Positions 1 to 7,618 of a stretch of 19,187 nucleotides of DNA are shown one piece after another. The translations under genes and the position numbers were made by a program. Under the pieces are notes generated by a model, which had not been told where the DNA came from, made no database searches, and saw only the letters and a list, made by a program, of their open reading frames with translations. How positions within the stretch are numbered: position 1 is the stretch's first letter; each line of letters begins with the position of its first letter. Source of the DNA: an uncultured Clostridia bacterium (lineage in GTDB: Bacteria > Bacillota > Clostridia > Christensenellales > Borkfalkiaceae); contig CALDOZ010000039.1 of assembly GCA_937912025.1 (NCBI GenBank), positions 1 to 19,187 of the forward strand, in the 5' to 3' direction.

Positions 1-1
1 T

Positions 2-388
2 ATCTATATGCGGCAAATGATGCAGGAGCATGTGAAATTTGTTGAGCAGGCAAAAAATGATGCCATTGCGGCAAATGTGGCAAAAAGTCGATTCCTTGCA
101 AATATGTCACATGAAATAAGAACTCCTTTGAATGCAATCATCGGATTGGCTAATCTGATGCGGCTTTCCGGTGAAGGGGATCCTGTGACGCAGAAAAATA
201 TTTCCAAAATTGATTCTTCTGCTAAATTTTTATTATCGATCGTCAATGATATCCTTGATATGTCAAAAATAGAAAGCGGCAAGATCCAGATCGAAAGCAG
301 GCCTTTTTCTATGGATAATCTGCTGCGGCAGCTGAGCAATATTTTTCTGGTGATGGCGGAAGAGAGGAAAATCAAATTACAGTTTAAA
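2..388 (+). pseudogene. Sensor histidine kinase fragment (HisKA domain only)
   Basis: The frame is open from the window edge and encodes the dimerisation and phosphoacceptor part of a sensor histidine kinase. The H-box NMSHEIRTPLN is plain, with the phospho-accepting His at about 118-120. It is followed by the second helix ending DILDMSKIESGKI, then a stretch typical of the linker to the ATPase domain (MAEERKIKLQF). Similarity stops at about 385-388. The frame then runs through low-complexity lysine/arginine residues to a stop at 529, across a terminator and into a tRNA, so the HATPase_c domain and any receiver domain are missing. Base composition and codon use (CTG, CGG, GGG) differ from the genes beyond 700. 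It is either a truncated gene or the end of a different molecule joined in assembly. The stimulus is unknown because the sensor part lies outside the window. Confidence 0.8.
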
Positions 389-445
389 TGCTGTTTTACA
401 CATAAAAATTACCCCAGAAGGGGCAAAAATCACGAAAAGCGAAGG

Positions 446-483
446 AAAAGAACCTCAATTGGTATCACAATTGAGGTTCTTTT
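446..483 (-). terminator. Rho-independent terminator behind tRNA-fMet
   Basis: A perfect 16-bp inverted repeat (arms 446-461 and 468-483, loop GTATCA) begins 1 nt beyond the CCA end of the tRNA. Read on the minus strand the stem ends in TTTT. It also has a T run on the plus strand and could stop transcription from either side. Confidence 0.85.
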
Positions 484-484
484 T

Positions 485-562
<78 letters not shown>

Positions 563-608
563 ATGACAAAAATCATTTGGCGCTTACATCATCGCCTAAT
601 GCTTGAAT

Positions 609-637
609 ATAATACCTAAAATTTTGAGTTTTGTCAA
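609..637 (-). promoter_or_regulatory. Sigma-A promoter of tRNA-fMet
   Basis: On the minus strand TTGACA (632-637) and TATTAT (609-614) are 17 bp apart. Transcription would start near 602, giving a leader of about 40 nt before the mature tRNA end at 562. Confidence 0.75.
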
Positions 638-677
638 GCGTTTTTTTGTTCTTTTTAAAAATATTTACCACTTTTAT

Positions 678-706
678 TTGTGCTAATGGTTTTTTTGTGT
701 TAAAAT
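678..706 (+). promoter_or_regulatory. Extended -10 promoter of the SDR-tilS operon
   Basis: TTGTGC (678-683), a 17-bp spacer and TAAAAT (701-706), preceded by the TGT of an extended -10 element. A Shine-Dalgarno AGGAG follows at about 715-719, in front of ATG 728. The same TGTTAAAAT word occurs in the pepV and radC promoters. Confidence 0.7.
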
Positions 707-727
707 GCTTGTATAGGAGTTATTGTT

Positions 728-1495
728 ATGAATATTGCTATTATTACGGGCGCTTCCTCAGGAATGGGAAAAGAATTCGTCCTTCTTGCAGATAAACGTT
801 ACGATTTTGACGAGATTTGGGTTATTGCTAGACGTAAAGACCGTTTAGAACAGTTGCAATCACTTGTAAAAACTAAAATTGTGCCTATCGCATTAGATTT
901 AACTGACGTTAACAGTTTTTCTATTTTAAACGAAAAATTAGCCTTAGAACAACCAAACGTAAAACTGCTTGTAAATTGTAGCGGTTACGGTAAATTCGGC
1001 TTGTTTGAAAACTCTACCCCGTCAGACAATGCCGGAATGATAGACCTTAACTTAAAATCTCTTATCTTAATGACTCAAACCGTTCTTCCTTATGTAAAAG
1101 AAGGCGGAAAAATTATTGAACTTGGCTCAATCTCCGGCTTTATGCCAATAGCCCACGTTGGCGTGTACGCCGCATCTAAAGCGGGCGTTTTGAGTTTTTC
1201 TGAGGCGCTTGCTAAAGAACTTAAACCTAAAAAGATTAAAGTTTTATGCGTGTGTCCTTACTGGGTTAAGACGGAATTTTTTGACCGCGCTCACGAAAAA
1301 GAGCACGTTAAAAAATACGACGTTATGTACGAACCTTCATTTATCGCCCTTAAAGCGTACAAAACTATTGACAAAACTAACAAACACTACGTTGTTCCCG
1401 GCGCTTATGCAAAACTAATACGAGTTTTTGCTAAAATTTTACCACATAAATTAATGATGTGGATAATAAGCCTTGCAATTAAATTTGAAAAATAA
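728..1495 (+). CDS. SDR-family NAD(P)-dependent oxidoreductase
   Basis: This 255-residue protein is a classical short-chain dehydrogenase/reductase. The Rossmann cofactor motif TGASSGMG is at residues 7-14, the structural NCSG motif (usual NNAG) at 83-86, and the catalytic set is Ser134, Tyr147 and Lys151 in the YAASK context. The length fits the classical family, and the C-terminal end is hydrophobic (MMWIISLAIKF), which may touch the membrane. Such enzymes move hydride between NAD(P)H and a carbonyl/alcohol; the substrate cannot be told from sequence. ATG 728 is chosen for the AGGAG site just upstream. The stop is 1 nt before the tilS ATG, so the two are probably translated together. Family assignment is secure; the specific role is unknown. 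Confidence 0.92.
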   Translation: MNIAIITGASSGMGKEFVLLADKRYDFDEIWVIARRKDRLEQLQSLVKTKIVPIALDLTDVNSFSILNEKLALEQPNVKLLVNCSGYGKFGLFENSTPSDNAGMIDLNLKSLILMTQTVLPYVKEGGKIIELGSISGFMPIAHVGVYAASKAGVLSFSEALAKELKPKKIKVLCVCPYWVKTEFFDRAHEKEHVKKYDVMYEPSFIALKAYKTIDKTNKHYVVPGAYAKLIRVFAKILPHKLMMWIISLAIKFEK

Positions 1496-1496
1496 T

Positions 1497-2780
1497 ATGA
1501 AACTTTTAAACGTATCATTCGGCGATAAAATTGCCGTTGCAGTATCCGGTGGAAAAGATAGTATGTGTCTGCTCCACTCGTTACTTAATAAAAAACAACA
1601 ATTAAATCTTGAAATTATTGCCGTTAACGTTGAGCATAATATTCGCGGAAAAGATAGTGTAAGCGACAGTCTATTCGTTAAAAATTACTGCGAAAAAGTA
1701 GGGGTTTTTCTATATCAAAAAAGCGTTGACGCTCCACTATATAGCAAGCAAAACAAACTCCCGTTAGAAGAAGGCGCTAGAATTTTACGCTACGGCGTTT
1801 TTAAAGACGTTTTAACCGAGTTTAAGGGCTTTAAAATAGCAACCGCCCACCATAAAAACGACCTTTTAGAAAGCGTTTTATTTAACCTTTTTAGAGGCAC
1901 GGGGCTTAAAGGTTTAAAAGGTATTGAAAAGGTAACTGAGGCTATCGTTCGCCCTTTAATTAACGTTTCTCGTGAAGAAATTGACGAGTATGCAAAACTA
2001 AACGACGTTCCTTACGTTGTAGACCAAACTAATTACGACGTTGAGTATTCAAGAAATTATCTTCGCCACAAGATTATTCCGCATATTTTAGAAAAATTCC
2101 CCCACTCATTAGATAGCGTTTACCGTCTTAGCGAAACAGTTGAAGAATGTGAAGATTTTATTAAAATTTCCGCGGAAAAGTGCGTATTTTTATATAAAGG
2201 CAATTATGCGGTTAGCATAGATTGTCACCCGGCAATTTTTAAACGCGCGGTAATTATTGCCTTAAAAAATAGTGGCGTTATTAAAGATTACGAAAAAATT
2301 CACGTTGATAGCGTTTACAATTTATCTAAGCAAAATAACGGCGACGAAGTTAGTCTTCCTAGCAATATAACCGCCGTAAAGGTGTACGATAAAATTGTGT
2401 TTTATAAAACTAAAAACACAAAAACTCAAAAGGAAACGCCTTTTTGCGTAGGCGAGTTTGCTTTTGGCGATGCCGTTGCCGTAATACAACAAACAAACTC
2501 GTTTGCCCCAAGCGATTATTTGACGTTTGACGGCGATAAAATACCAAACGACGCGGTTATTCGCGCGCGTAAAAACGGCGACGTTTTTACAAAGTTTGGC
2601 GGAGGAACGAAAAAACTCAAAGATTATTTTATTGATAAAAAAATTCCCGTTAAAGAACGCGACCTAATTCCCGTAATTGCAAGCGGAAACGAAGTGTTGG
2701 TAATATTTGGGTTAGAAATTAGTGAAAACGTAAAAATTACCGAGAAAACCACTAATTTTTGCATAGCATATTTAAAATAA
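1497..2780 (+). CDS. tilS: tRNA(Ile)-lysidine synthase
   Basis: TilS converts C34 of the CAU-anticodon tRNA-Ile to lysidine using ATP and lysine, so that it reads AUA; it is a cytoplasmic, normally essential enzyme. The N-terminal PP-loop SGGKDS is at residues 17-22, followed by the family signature TAHHKND with LFRGTGLKGLKGI and LRHKIIPHI. The C-terminal domain shows RARKNGD, KKLKDYF and the KIPVKERDLIPVI pattern seen in full-length TilS. At 427 residues it is of normal size. I prefer ATG 1497, 1 nt after the SDR stop; a TTG at 1473 in the same frame would add eight residues and overlap the SDR gene. No strong Shine-Dalgarno precedes either start, which fits translational coupling. The usual ftsH or hpt neighbours are absent. 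Confidence 0.93.
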   Translation: MKLLNVSFGDKIAVAVSGGKDSMCLLHSLLNKKQQLNLEIIAVNVEHNIRGKDSVSDSLFVKNYCEKVGVFLYQKSVDAPLYSKQNKLPLEEGARILRYGVFKDVLTEFKGFKIATAHHKNDLLESVLFNLFRGTGLKGLKGIEKVTEAIVRPLINVSREEIDEYAKLNDVPYVVDQTNYDVEYSRNYLRHKIIPHILEKFPHSLDSVYRLSETVEECEDFIKISAEKCVFLYKGNYAVSIDCHPAIFKRAVIIALKNSGVIKDYEKIHVDSVYNLSKQNNGDEVSLPSNITAVKVYDKIVFYKTKNTKTQKETPFCVGEFAFGDAVAVIQQTNSFAPSDYLTFDGDKIPNDAVIRARKNGDVFTKFGGGTKKLKDYFIDKKIPVKERDLIPVIASGNEVLVIFGLEISENVKITEKTTNFCIAYLK

Positions 2781-2854
2781 AAACGCTTGTTTGGCGTAAA
2801 AATAATTAAAAAGTGGCTTAGCCATAAAACGATTTAAAATAAAAGGAGATTATT

Positions 2855-3148
2855 ATGAGCAACGAAAAAGACTTTATTGAAGATGATGATATTATCACCC
2901 TTCTTAGCGTAAACGGCGAAGAAATTGACTTTGTTGAAATTGCGGGCATTAAATTAGATAGCGGATTTTACGCAATTTTACAACCTGTTGAACTTCTTGA
3001 AGGCATGGATGAAGACGAGGCGCTCGTTTTTGAAGTAACTACTGACGATGAAGGCGAAAATCACTTTGAAATTTGTACTGACGACGATATTATTGACGAA
3101 GTTTTTGCCGAATACAACCGCTTACTTGACGAAGCAAACAACGACTAA
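2855..3148 (+). CDS. DUF1292 family protein
   Basis: A 97-residue, strongly acidic protein of the DUF1292 (YrzB-like) family, common in Firmicutes. Recognisable features are an acidic N-terminus, the ITLLSVNGEEIDFVEIAGI core, the YAILQPVE segment and the acidic tail ending in DEVFAEYNRLLDE. There are no membrane segments or catalytic motifs, and the family has no established function. A clear AAGGAG site precedes the ATG. It lies 74 nt behind tilS and is probably read from the same promoter at 678. In other Firmicutes the family usually sits near yrzL/ruvX (Holliday junction resolvase-like); here it does not. Confidence 0.85.
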   Translation: MSNEKDFIEDDDIITLLSVNGEEIDFVEIAGIKLDSGFYAILQPVELLEGMDEDEALVFEVTTDDEGENHFEICTDDDIIDEVFAEYNRLLDEANND

Positions 3149-3198
3149 ACTAATCTCCCACCGTTTTTAGTGTAGTGGGGAGTTACATTTAAAAATTT

Positions 3199-3223
3199 AA
3201 GCCAACGCTTAATGCGTTGGCTT
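3199..3223. terminator. Bidirectional terminator between convergent operons
   Basis: A perfect 10-bp stem AAGCCAACGC / GCGTTGGCTT with loop TTAAT, with T runs on both strands. It separates the DUF1292 gene (plus) from the rhamnosidase remnant (minus). A weaker bulged hairpin at 3155-3182 has no T run. Confidence 0.85.
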
Positions 3224-3232
3224 TTTAATTGT

Positions 3233-3586
3233 TTACAATTTAAGTTTACGAATAAAGTAGGCTGGCGAACAACTCCACGCGTGGCATAAACTGTTATTCA
3301 TTCTATCGCCATACGGTGAAAACTCAGGATCACTTGGAACGTATACTTCGTAAAACGTATCCGCTCCACGATTAATCATTCCGCCCCAAAACTCTTTAAT
3401 TGTACAAACGGCTAAGTCGTTAAGCCCTATTTTAAACATTGCTTCTAAAACGTAATGCCACATATACGGGGTAAATGGTTGCTTTGCGTCTTTGTTATTT
3501 AGTCTTGATTTTAAAAGATTTTGCGCTTTTTGTAAAAAATATTGTTGTTTGTCGGTTAATTGTTTAGCTTGCATTGAAACACCCAA
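3233..3586 (-). pseudogene. C-terminal remnant of an alpha-L-rhamnosidase-like glycosidase
   Basis: The 117 residues resemble only the last part of GH78-type alpha-L-rhamnosidases (six-hairpin glycosidase fold). The tell-tale segments are TPYMWHYVLEAMFKIGL, FWGGMINRGADTFYEVY and NSLCHAWSCSPAYFI, matching the family's WGGM...GATTFWE...SLCHGWS pattern. Family members are several times longer, so most of the catalytic domain is missing. The only starts are a TTG at 3586 and an ATG at 3574, and no upstream rhamnosidase sequence remains because gtrA ends 1 nt before. It probably arose when a deletion fused the gtrA region to the tail of a glycosidase gene. It may still be translated as a small protein by coupling to gtrA, but activity is not expected. 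Confidence 0.7.
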
Positions 3587-3587
3587 C

Positions 3588-4016
3588 TTAATTGTTTTCT
3601 TGTTTGTTTGAAACTGCCGTGTCTAAACTTTTGCCAAACACGAAAAATCTTTGATATAAAAACTCTGTTGTGAAGTTTATAACCATATTTATAGCGGTAA
3701 CTAAATATTCGTTCCAATTTATACTTGTTAAATAAAATTCAAGCAAAGTTGAAAGCGGTGTAAACACGGCGTAATAGCACGCAACTTTTATCATTGCGAT
3801 AGGAACGTTAGTTGCCGACTTAAAAGTAAATTTGCGGTTAAACGTGAAATTCCAAACAACCGACAAAACGAGCGCTATTAAATAACTAACCCAATACTCT
3901 AAGCCCGCAAGTTCGTTAAGTAACGTAAATACTCCAATTTGAATTACCCCGGCGCTTATTGAAAACAAAAAGAATTTTACTCCTCGAATAAGTTCGGCTT
4001 TTTTATTTTTATCCAT
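3588..4016 (-). CDS. GtrA-like membrane protein
   Basis: A 142-residue integral membrane protein of the GtrA family with four predicted membrane segments. The first follows a short basic N-terminus (GVKFFLFSISAGVIQIGVF), the second includes YLIALVLSVVWNF, and FNRKFTF after it is the family's characteristic motif. The last segment ends with YQRFFVF, the second family motif. Family members are associated with moving lipid-linked sugars or with cell-surface polysaccharide, but the biochemical role is often unproven. The ATG has an AAGGAG site. It begins 11 nt after pepV, so it is probably in the same transcript. The polar C-terminal tail after FGKS is not conserved in the family. Confidence 0.88.
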   Translation of the reverse strand: MDKNKKAELIRGVKFFLFSISAGVIQIGVFTLLNELAGLEYWVSYLIALVLSVVWNFTFNRKFTFKSATNVPIAMIKVACYYAVFTPLSTLLEFYLTSINWNEYLVTAINMVINFTTEFLYQRFFVFGKSLDTAVSNKQENN

Positions 4017-4027
4017 GCTTTCTCCTT

Positions 4028-5302
4028 TTATTTAGTAAGAAGCATAATAGCCTCTTTGTAAATATCGTAACACAAGCAGTAGTTTTTTAAAGACTGCTTT
4101 TCATTTGGTATATGCGCATCTTCATCAAACGACGCACCAAACGCTACTCCGTTTTGTATCGCCTTTGCATACGTTCCGCCACCTATTGCGATAGCCTCGT
4201 CGTTTCTCCCCGTTTTTTTGTTGAAAACGTCTAAAAGCGTTTTGACAAGTTTACCGTTTTTATCGTTATAAAGTGGTGATTGATAATGAAGTTCGGTATA
4301 ATTACCTATTTTTGCTAATTGGCTTTTAATATAATCAAGGTTTTTAGTTGACGGGTATCTTACGTCCGTTTTTATATAAACTTTACCATCGTCAAACGTT
4401 ATTACGTTAGGCGAAAAAGTCAAATTACCCGTTTGGTCTGATATGTCTTTAATACCCGTTGCGTTTTCAAACAAATTGTTATAGTCATTAATTGAAAACT
4501 TATCAATCTCCACCAAAAATTTAAGCGCTTTTTTTATTGCGTTATCGCCAAGCTCGGGGGTAGAACCGTGCGCCGTTTTTCCGCTAAAAACATACTCGCC
4601 TTGAACGTATTCGCCGTTAAAACAACGGGCTTTTTCAAGGAGTTTTTCACCATCGTTAAGTTTTATAGCAACTTTATCGCACACCATATTAACGCGGTCG
4701 CCACCTAAGATATTAATTATTCCGCCACCAACGTTAAAAGTATATTCAACGTGATAAATACCCTTTTCAGCATAAATTACTGGAAACTCGCCGTCTGGCG
4801 TAAACCCTTCGCGCGGAAAAGTAGCAACTTTTTTATAGTGTTCAATACAACCCCAACCGCTTTCTTCATCCGTCCCAACAATGAGTTTGATTTTTCTGTT
4901 AGGTTTAAATCCGCTATCTAAAAGTTCTTTCATTGCATACAAGCAAATTACCGCCGGGCCTTTATCGTCTATAACTCCCCTGCCGTATAAATACTCTCCG
5001 TCAAAAGACAACGTATACGGTTGATATTTCCACGACGCTATATCGCCTTCTGGAACAACGTCAAGATGGGCTAAAATTGCAAGCCCGTCTTCATCGCGAC
5101 CTTCACCGTAAACGACTTCGCCAATATAATTATCGTAATTAACCGTTTCAAAACCCAAACTTTTAGCAATATTTAAAAAATACGTTAAACATTTTTTAGG
5201 TCCTTCGCCAAAAGGACAATCTGCTGTACTTTTCCCTTTAACGCTTTTTATTTCCATAACGCTTTTTAGCGTGTGTAAAGACTGTTTTATATATTTGTTC
5301 AT
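4028..5302 (-). CDS. pepV: Sapep/PepV-type M20 dipeptidase
   Basis: A metal-dependent M20 peptidase that cleaves dipeptides in the cytoplasm. The motifs are in order: AHLDVVPEGD (His79, Asp81), YGRGVIDDKGP (Asp112), GTDEESG (Glu146/147), FTPDGEFPVIYAEKG (Asp170, the PepV signature), GKTAHGSTPE and a C-terminal DEDAHIPNE (His397). These are the expected ligands and general base of a two-metal site. At 424 residues it is a little shorter than well-known PepV proteins, mainly in the lid domain. The start is supported by AAGGAG at 5307-5312 and a promoter immediately upstream. It heads a minus-strand operon with gtrA and is divergent from radC. Confidence 0.92.
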   Translation of the reverse strand: MNKYIKQSLHTLKSVMEIKSVKGKSTADCPFGEGPKKCLTYFLNIAKSLGFETVNYDNYIGEVVYGEGRDEDGLAILAHLDVVPEGDIASWKYQPYTLSFDGEYLYGRGVIDDKGPAVICLYAMKELLDSGFKPNRKIKLIVGTDEESGWGCIEHYKKVATFPREGFTPDGEFPVIYAEKGIYHVEYTFNVGGGIINILGGDRVNMVCDKVAIKLNDGEKLLEKARCFNGEYVQGEYVFSGKTAHGSTPELGDNAIKKALKFLVEIDKFSINDYNNLFENATGIKDISDQTGNLTFSPNVITFDDGKVYIKTDVRYPSTKNLDYIKSQLAKIGNYTELHYQSPLYNDKNGKLVKTLLDVFNKKTGRNDEAIAIGGGTYAKAIQNGVAFGASFDEDAHIPNEKQSLKNYCLCYDIYKEAIMLLTK

Positions 5303-5319
5303 GTTTTCTCCTTATTAAA

Positions 5320-5348
5320 ATTTTAACATATTTTATATTTTAAGTAAA
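5320..5348 (-). promoter_or_regulatory. Extended -10 promoter of pepV
   Basis: On the minus strand TTTACT (5343-5348), 17 bp, then TGT plus TAAAAT (5320-5325), followed by AAGGAG and the pepV ATG. The -35 is weak and the extended -10 probably compensates. Confidence 0.6.
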
Positions 5349-5365
5349 TTAAGTATAATATATTT

Positions 5366-5394
5366 TTGCAAAATTATTTATTTTATGTTAAAAT
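5366..5394 (+). promoter_or_regulatory. Extended -10 promoter of radC-gltX
   Basis: TTGCAA (5366-5371), a 17-bp spacer ending in TGT and TAAAAT (5389-5394). It is divergent from the pepV promoter, with the two -35 boxes about 18 bp apart, so both could share a regulator or be mutually influenced. Confidence 0.65.
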
Positions 5395-5420
5395 ATTAAA
5401 AAATACGGTAAGGAAGAAAA

Positions 5421-6134
5421 ATGGAAGGTAAAAATATTCACGAAGGGCATAGAAAACGCTTAAAAACTAAATTTATTACTTTTAGCGACGTTTTATCAGA
5501 TCACGAACTTTTAGAATTATTGCTTGGTTATTCTATTTCGCGTAAAGACACTAACGAGCTTGCTCATAACTTAATTGCTCAGTTTGGTAGTTTAAGCGAA
5601 GTGTTAAATAAGCCCGTTGACGTTTTGCAAAGTGTAGACGGCGTAGGCGAACACACCGCGTGTTTGTTGTCGCTTACGGGCGCGCTTAATAAAAGACTAT
5701 CTAATGAAAAACAAACGAAATCATCAAGTGTTTGCACTATTAACGAAGCAAAAAGTAGACTTATTAAAATTTTTGAAGAAGCAGAACGCGAAATTTTTTA
5801 CGCTTTGTTTTTGAATAAACAAGATAAGGTTATTAATTTTATTAAGATTGACGGCAACAGTAAAACTCACGTTGAACTTAACGTTTTAGACTTTACAAAA
5901 CATCTTGTGCTTAATAAACCGCACGCTGTAATAATTGCGCACAACCATTTTTCAAAATATCCTTTCCCAAGTGAAGATGATGACAAAACTACTGCTAAAC
6001 TTTATAGCATAATGCAACTATACGGCGTAAATTTTTACGACCATATTATAGTTAGCGGTAACGAAATTTACAGTTATTTCTACGATAACCGACTACAAAA
6101 CATTAAAAACACCGTAAACAAAAACAATATTTAG
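5421..6134 (+). CDS. radC: RadC/JAB-domain protein
   Basis: A 237-residue RadC-family protein. An N-terminal helix-hairpin-helix region (VDGVGEHTACLL, about residues 72-83) is followed by a JAMM/MPN+ domain with the metal-site pattern H174-x-H176, Ser184, Asp187. This is exactly the family's HxH-x7-S-x2-D. It is a divergent member: the usual HNHPSG is HNHFSK here, and the HPRE motif before it is replaced by LNVLDF. RadC proteins were named from a DNA-repair mutant of E. coli, but that role was later withdrawn; the biochemical function is unsettled. The start is supported by AAGGAAG upstream. gltX follows after 9 nt, so the two are co-transcribed. Confidence 0.85.
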   Translation: MEGKNIHEGHRKRLKTKFITFSDVLSDHELLELLLGYSISRKDTNELAHNLIAQFGSLSEVLNKPVDVLQSVDGVGEHTACLLSLTGALNKRLSNEKQTKSSSVCTINEAKSRLIKIFEEAEREIFYALFLNKQDKVINFIKIDGNSKTHVELNVLDFTKHLVLNKPHAVIIAHNHFSKYPFPSEDDDKTTAKLYSIMQLYGVNFYDHIIVSGNEIYSYFYDNRLQNIKNTVNKNNI

Positions 6135-6143
6135 GAGATTTAT

Positions 6144-7568
6144 ATGAAAGTTAGAACAAGATTTGCCCCAAGTCCTACAGGCTTTATGCACCTTGGCGGT
6201 TTAAGAACAGCGCTATACGCTTACCTTTACGCTAAACACAACGGCGGTGATTTTATTCTCCGTATAGAAGATACCGACCAAGGCAGATACGTTGAAGGTG
6301 CAACCGAACTTATTTATTCTTCACTTAAAGAGTCTGGTATGGTATACGACGAAGGCCCGGACGTTGGTGGTAACTTTGGTCCATATATTCAAAGTGAAAG
6401 AAAAAACATTTATCTTGAATACGCTAATAAACTTATTGAACTTGGTGGAGCGTACTACTGCTTTTGTTCTAAAGAACGTTTAGAATCTCTTACCGATAAA
6501 AACGGCAACAGAAAATACGATAAGCATTGCCTTAAACTTTCAAAAGAAGAAATTGAAAGCCGTATAAAAGCGGGCGAGCCTTACGTTATTCGTCAAAACA
6601 TTCCTACAAACGGAAAAAGTTCTTACGACGATTTAATTTACGGCACTATCGAAGTTGATTACGACGAACTTGAAGACAATATTTTAATTAAGTCTGACGG
6701 TATGCCAACTTATAACTTTGCTAACGTTATTGACGATCACTTAATGGGAATTACGCACGTTATTCGTGGAACTGAATACCTTTCTTCAACGCCAAAATAC
6801 AACCTTATGTACGACGCTTTCGGTTGGGAAAGACCTGTTTATATTCACCTTCCGCCTATTATGAAAGACGCTACTAGAAAACTTTCTAAGCGCTACGGCG
6901 ACGCTAACTTTGACGATTTCGTTAAAAAAGGTTACGTTGAAGAAGCAATTATTAACTACGTTGCTCTTTTAGGTTGGTGTCCTAAAAACAATCTTGAAAA
7001 AATGGACATGCAACAAATGATAGAAAATTTTGACTTAACAGGCATTTCAAAATCACAATCTATTTTTGACGAAGTAAAGTGTAAATGGCTTAACGGCGAA
7101 TATTTAAAAGCGATGGACGATGAAGAATTTACTAAACGCGCCGTTGAGTTTATGAGCGAAGACCTTAAAAAATTCGACGCTTATAAACTTTGCAAACTTA
7201 TTAAATCGAGAATTGAAATTTTATCTGATATTCCTTCAAAACTCGACTTTTTAGTAAACTACGTTGCGCCAAGTAGCGAACTTTACGAAAACGCAAAACA
7301 AAAGTCAACAGCGGCACTTGCTAAACAACTTATTCCGTTAATTATTGATAAAATTCCCGCTATTGAAAACTTTAAAAACGATGATATTTTCTCTACGATG
7401 TCTGAAATAGCCTTAGAGCAAGAAATTAAAACGAAAACACTATTTTACGTTATGAGAATTGCTTTGACAGGCCTTGAAGTTACACCTGGCGGAGCAACTG
7501 AAATTGCCGAAATTTTAGGTAAAGACGAATGCGTTAATCGTTTAAAAACCGCCCTTTTAAGTTTATAA
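6144..7568 (+). CDS. gltX: Glutamyl-tRNA synthetase
   Basis: A class I aminoacyl-tRNA synthetase that charges tRNA-Glu, and in many Firmicutes also tRNA-Gln for later amidation. The HIGH-type signature PSPTGFMHLGG sits at residues 9-19 and the KMSKS-type loop KLSKR at 246-250. A zinc-binding pattern Cys106, Cys108, Tyr125, Cys129 agrees with that of E. coli GluRS. The length of 474 residues is normal and the C-terminal anticodon-binding helical domain is complete. An AGGAG site stands before ATG 6144. It is downstream of radC in one operon and ends at a strong terminator. Whether it is discriminating or non-discriminating cannot be told from the sequence. Confidence 0.97.
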   Translation: MKVRTRFAPSPTGFMHLGGLRTALYAYLYAKHNGGDFILRIEDTDQGRYVEGATELIYSSLKESGMVYDEGPDVGGNFGPYIQSERKNIYLEYANKLIELGGAYYCFCSKERLESLTDKNGNRKYDKHCLKLSKEEIESRIKAGEPYVIRQNIPTNGKSSYDDLIYGTIEVDYDELEDNILIKSDGMPTYNFANVIDDHLMGITHVIRGTEYLSSTPKYNLMYDAFGWERPVYIHLPPIMKDATRKLSKRYGDANFDDFVKKGYVEEAIINYVALLGWCPKNNLEKMDMQQMIENFDLTGISKSQSIFDEVKCKWLNGEYLKAMDDEEFTKRAVEFMSEDLKKFDAYKLCKLIKSRIEILSDIPSKLDFLVNYVAPSSELYENAKQKSTAALAKQLIPLIIDKIPAIENFKNDDIFSTMSEIALEQEIKTKTLFYVMRIALTGLEVTPGGATEIAEILGKDECVNRLKTALLSL

Positions 7569-7575
7569 AAAATTG

Positions 7576-7601
7576 TCCCGTCTTGAACTATCAAGACGGG
7601 A
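7576..7601. terminator. Bidirectional terminator between gltX and MATE gene
   Basis: A perfect 11-bp stem TCCCGTCTTGA / TCAAGACGGGA with loop ACTA, A-rich before and T-rich after on the plus strand (ATTTTATT). It lies between two convergent genes and can serve both. Confidence 0.9.
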
Positions 7602-7618
7602 TTTTATTACGTTGTTTT

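Noticed and set aside
4..375. Minus-strand ORF opposite the histidine-kinase fragment
   Set aside because: The plus frame has an unmistakable H-box and HisKA helices; the minus frame is a shadow.
3155..3182. CTCCCAC/GTGGGGAG hairpin as the DUF1292 terminator
   Set aside because: Bulged stem without a T run; the perfect hairpin at 3199-3223 is a better terminator.
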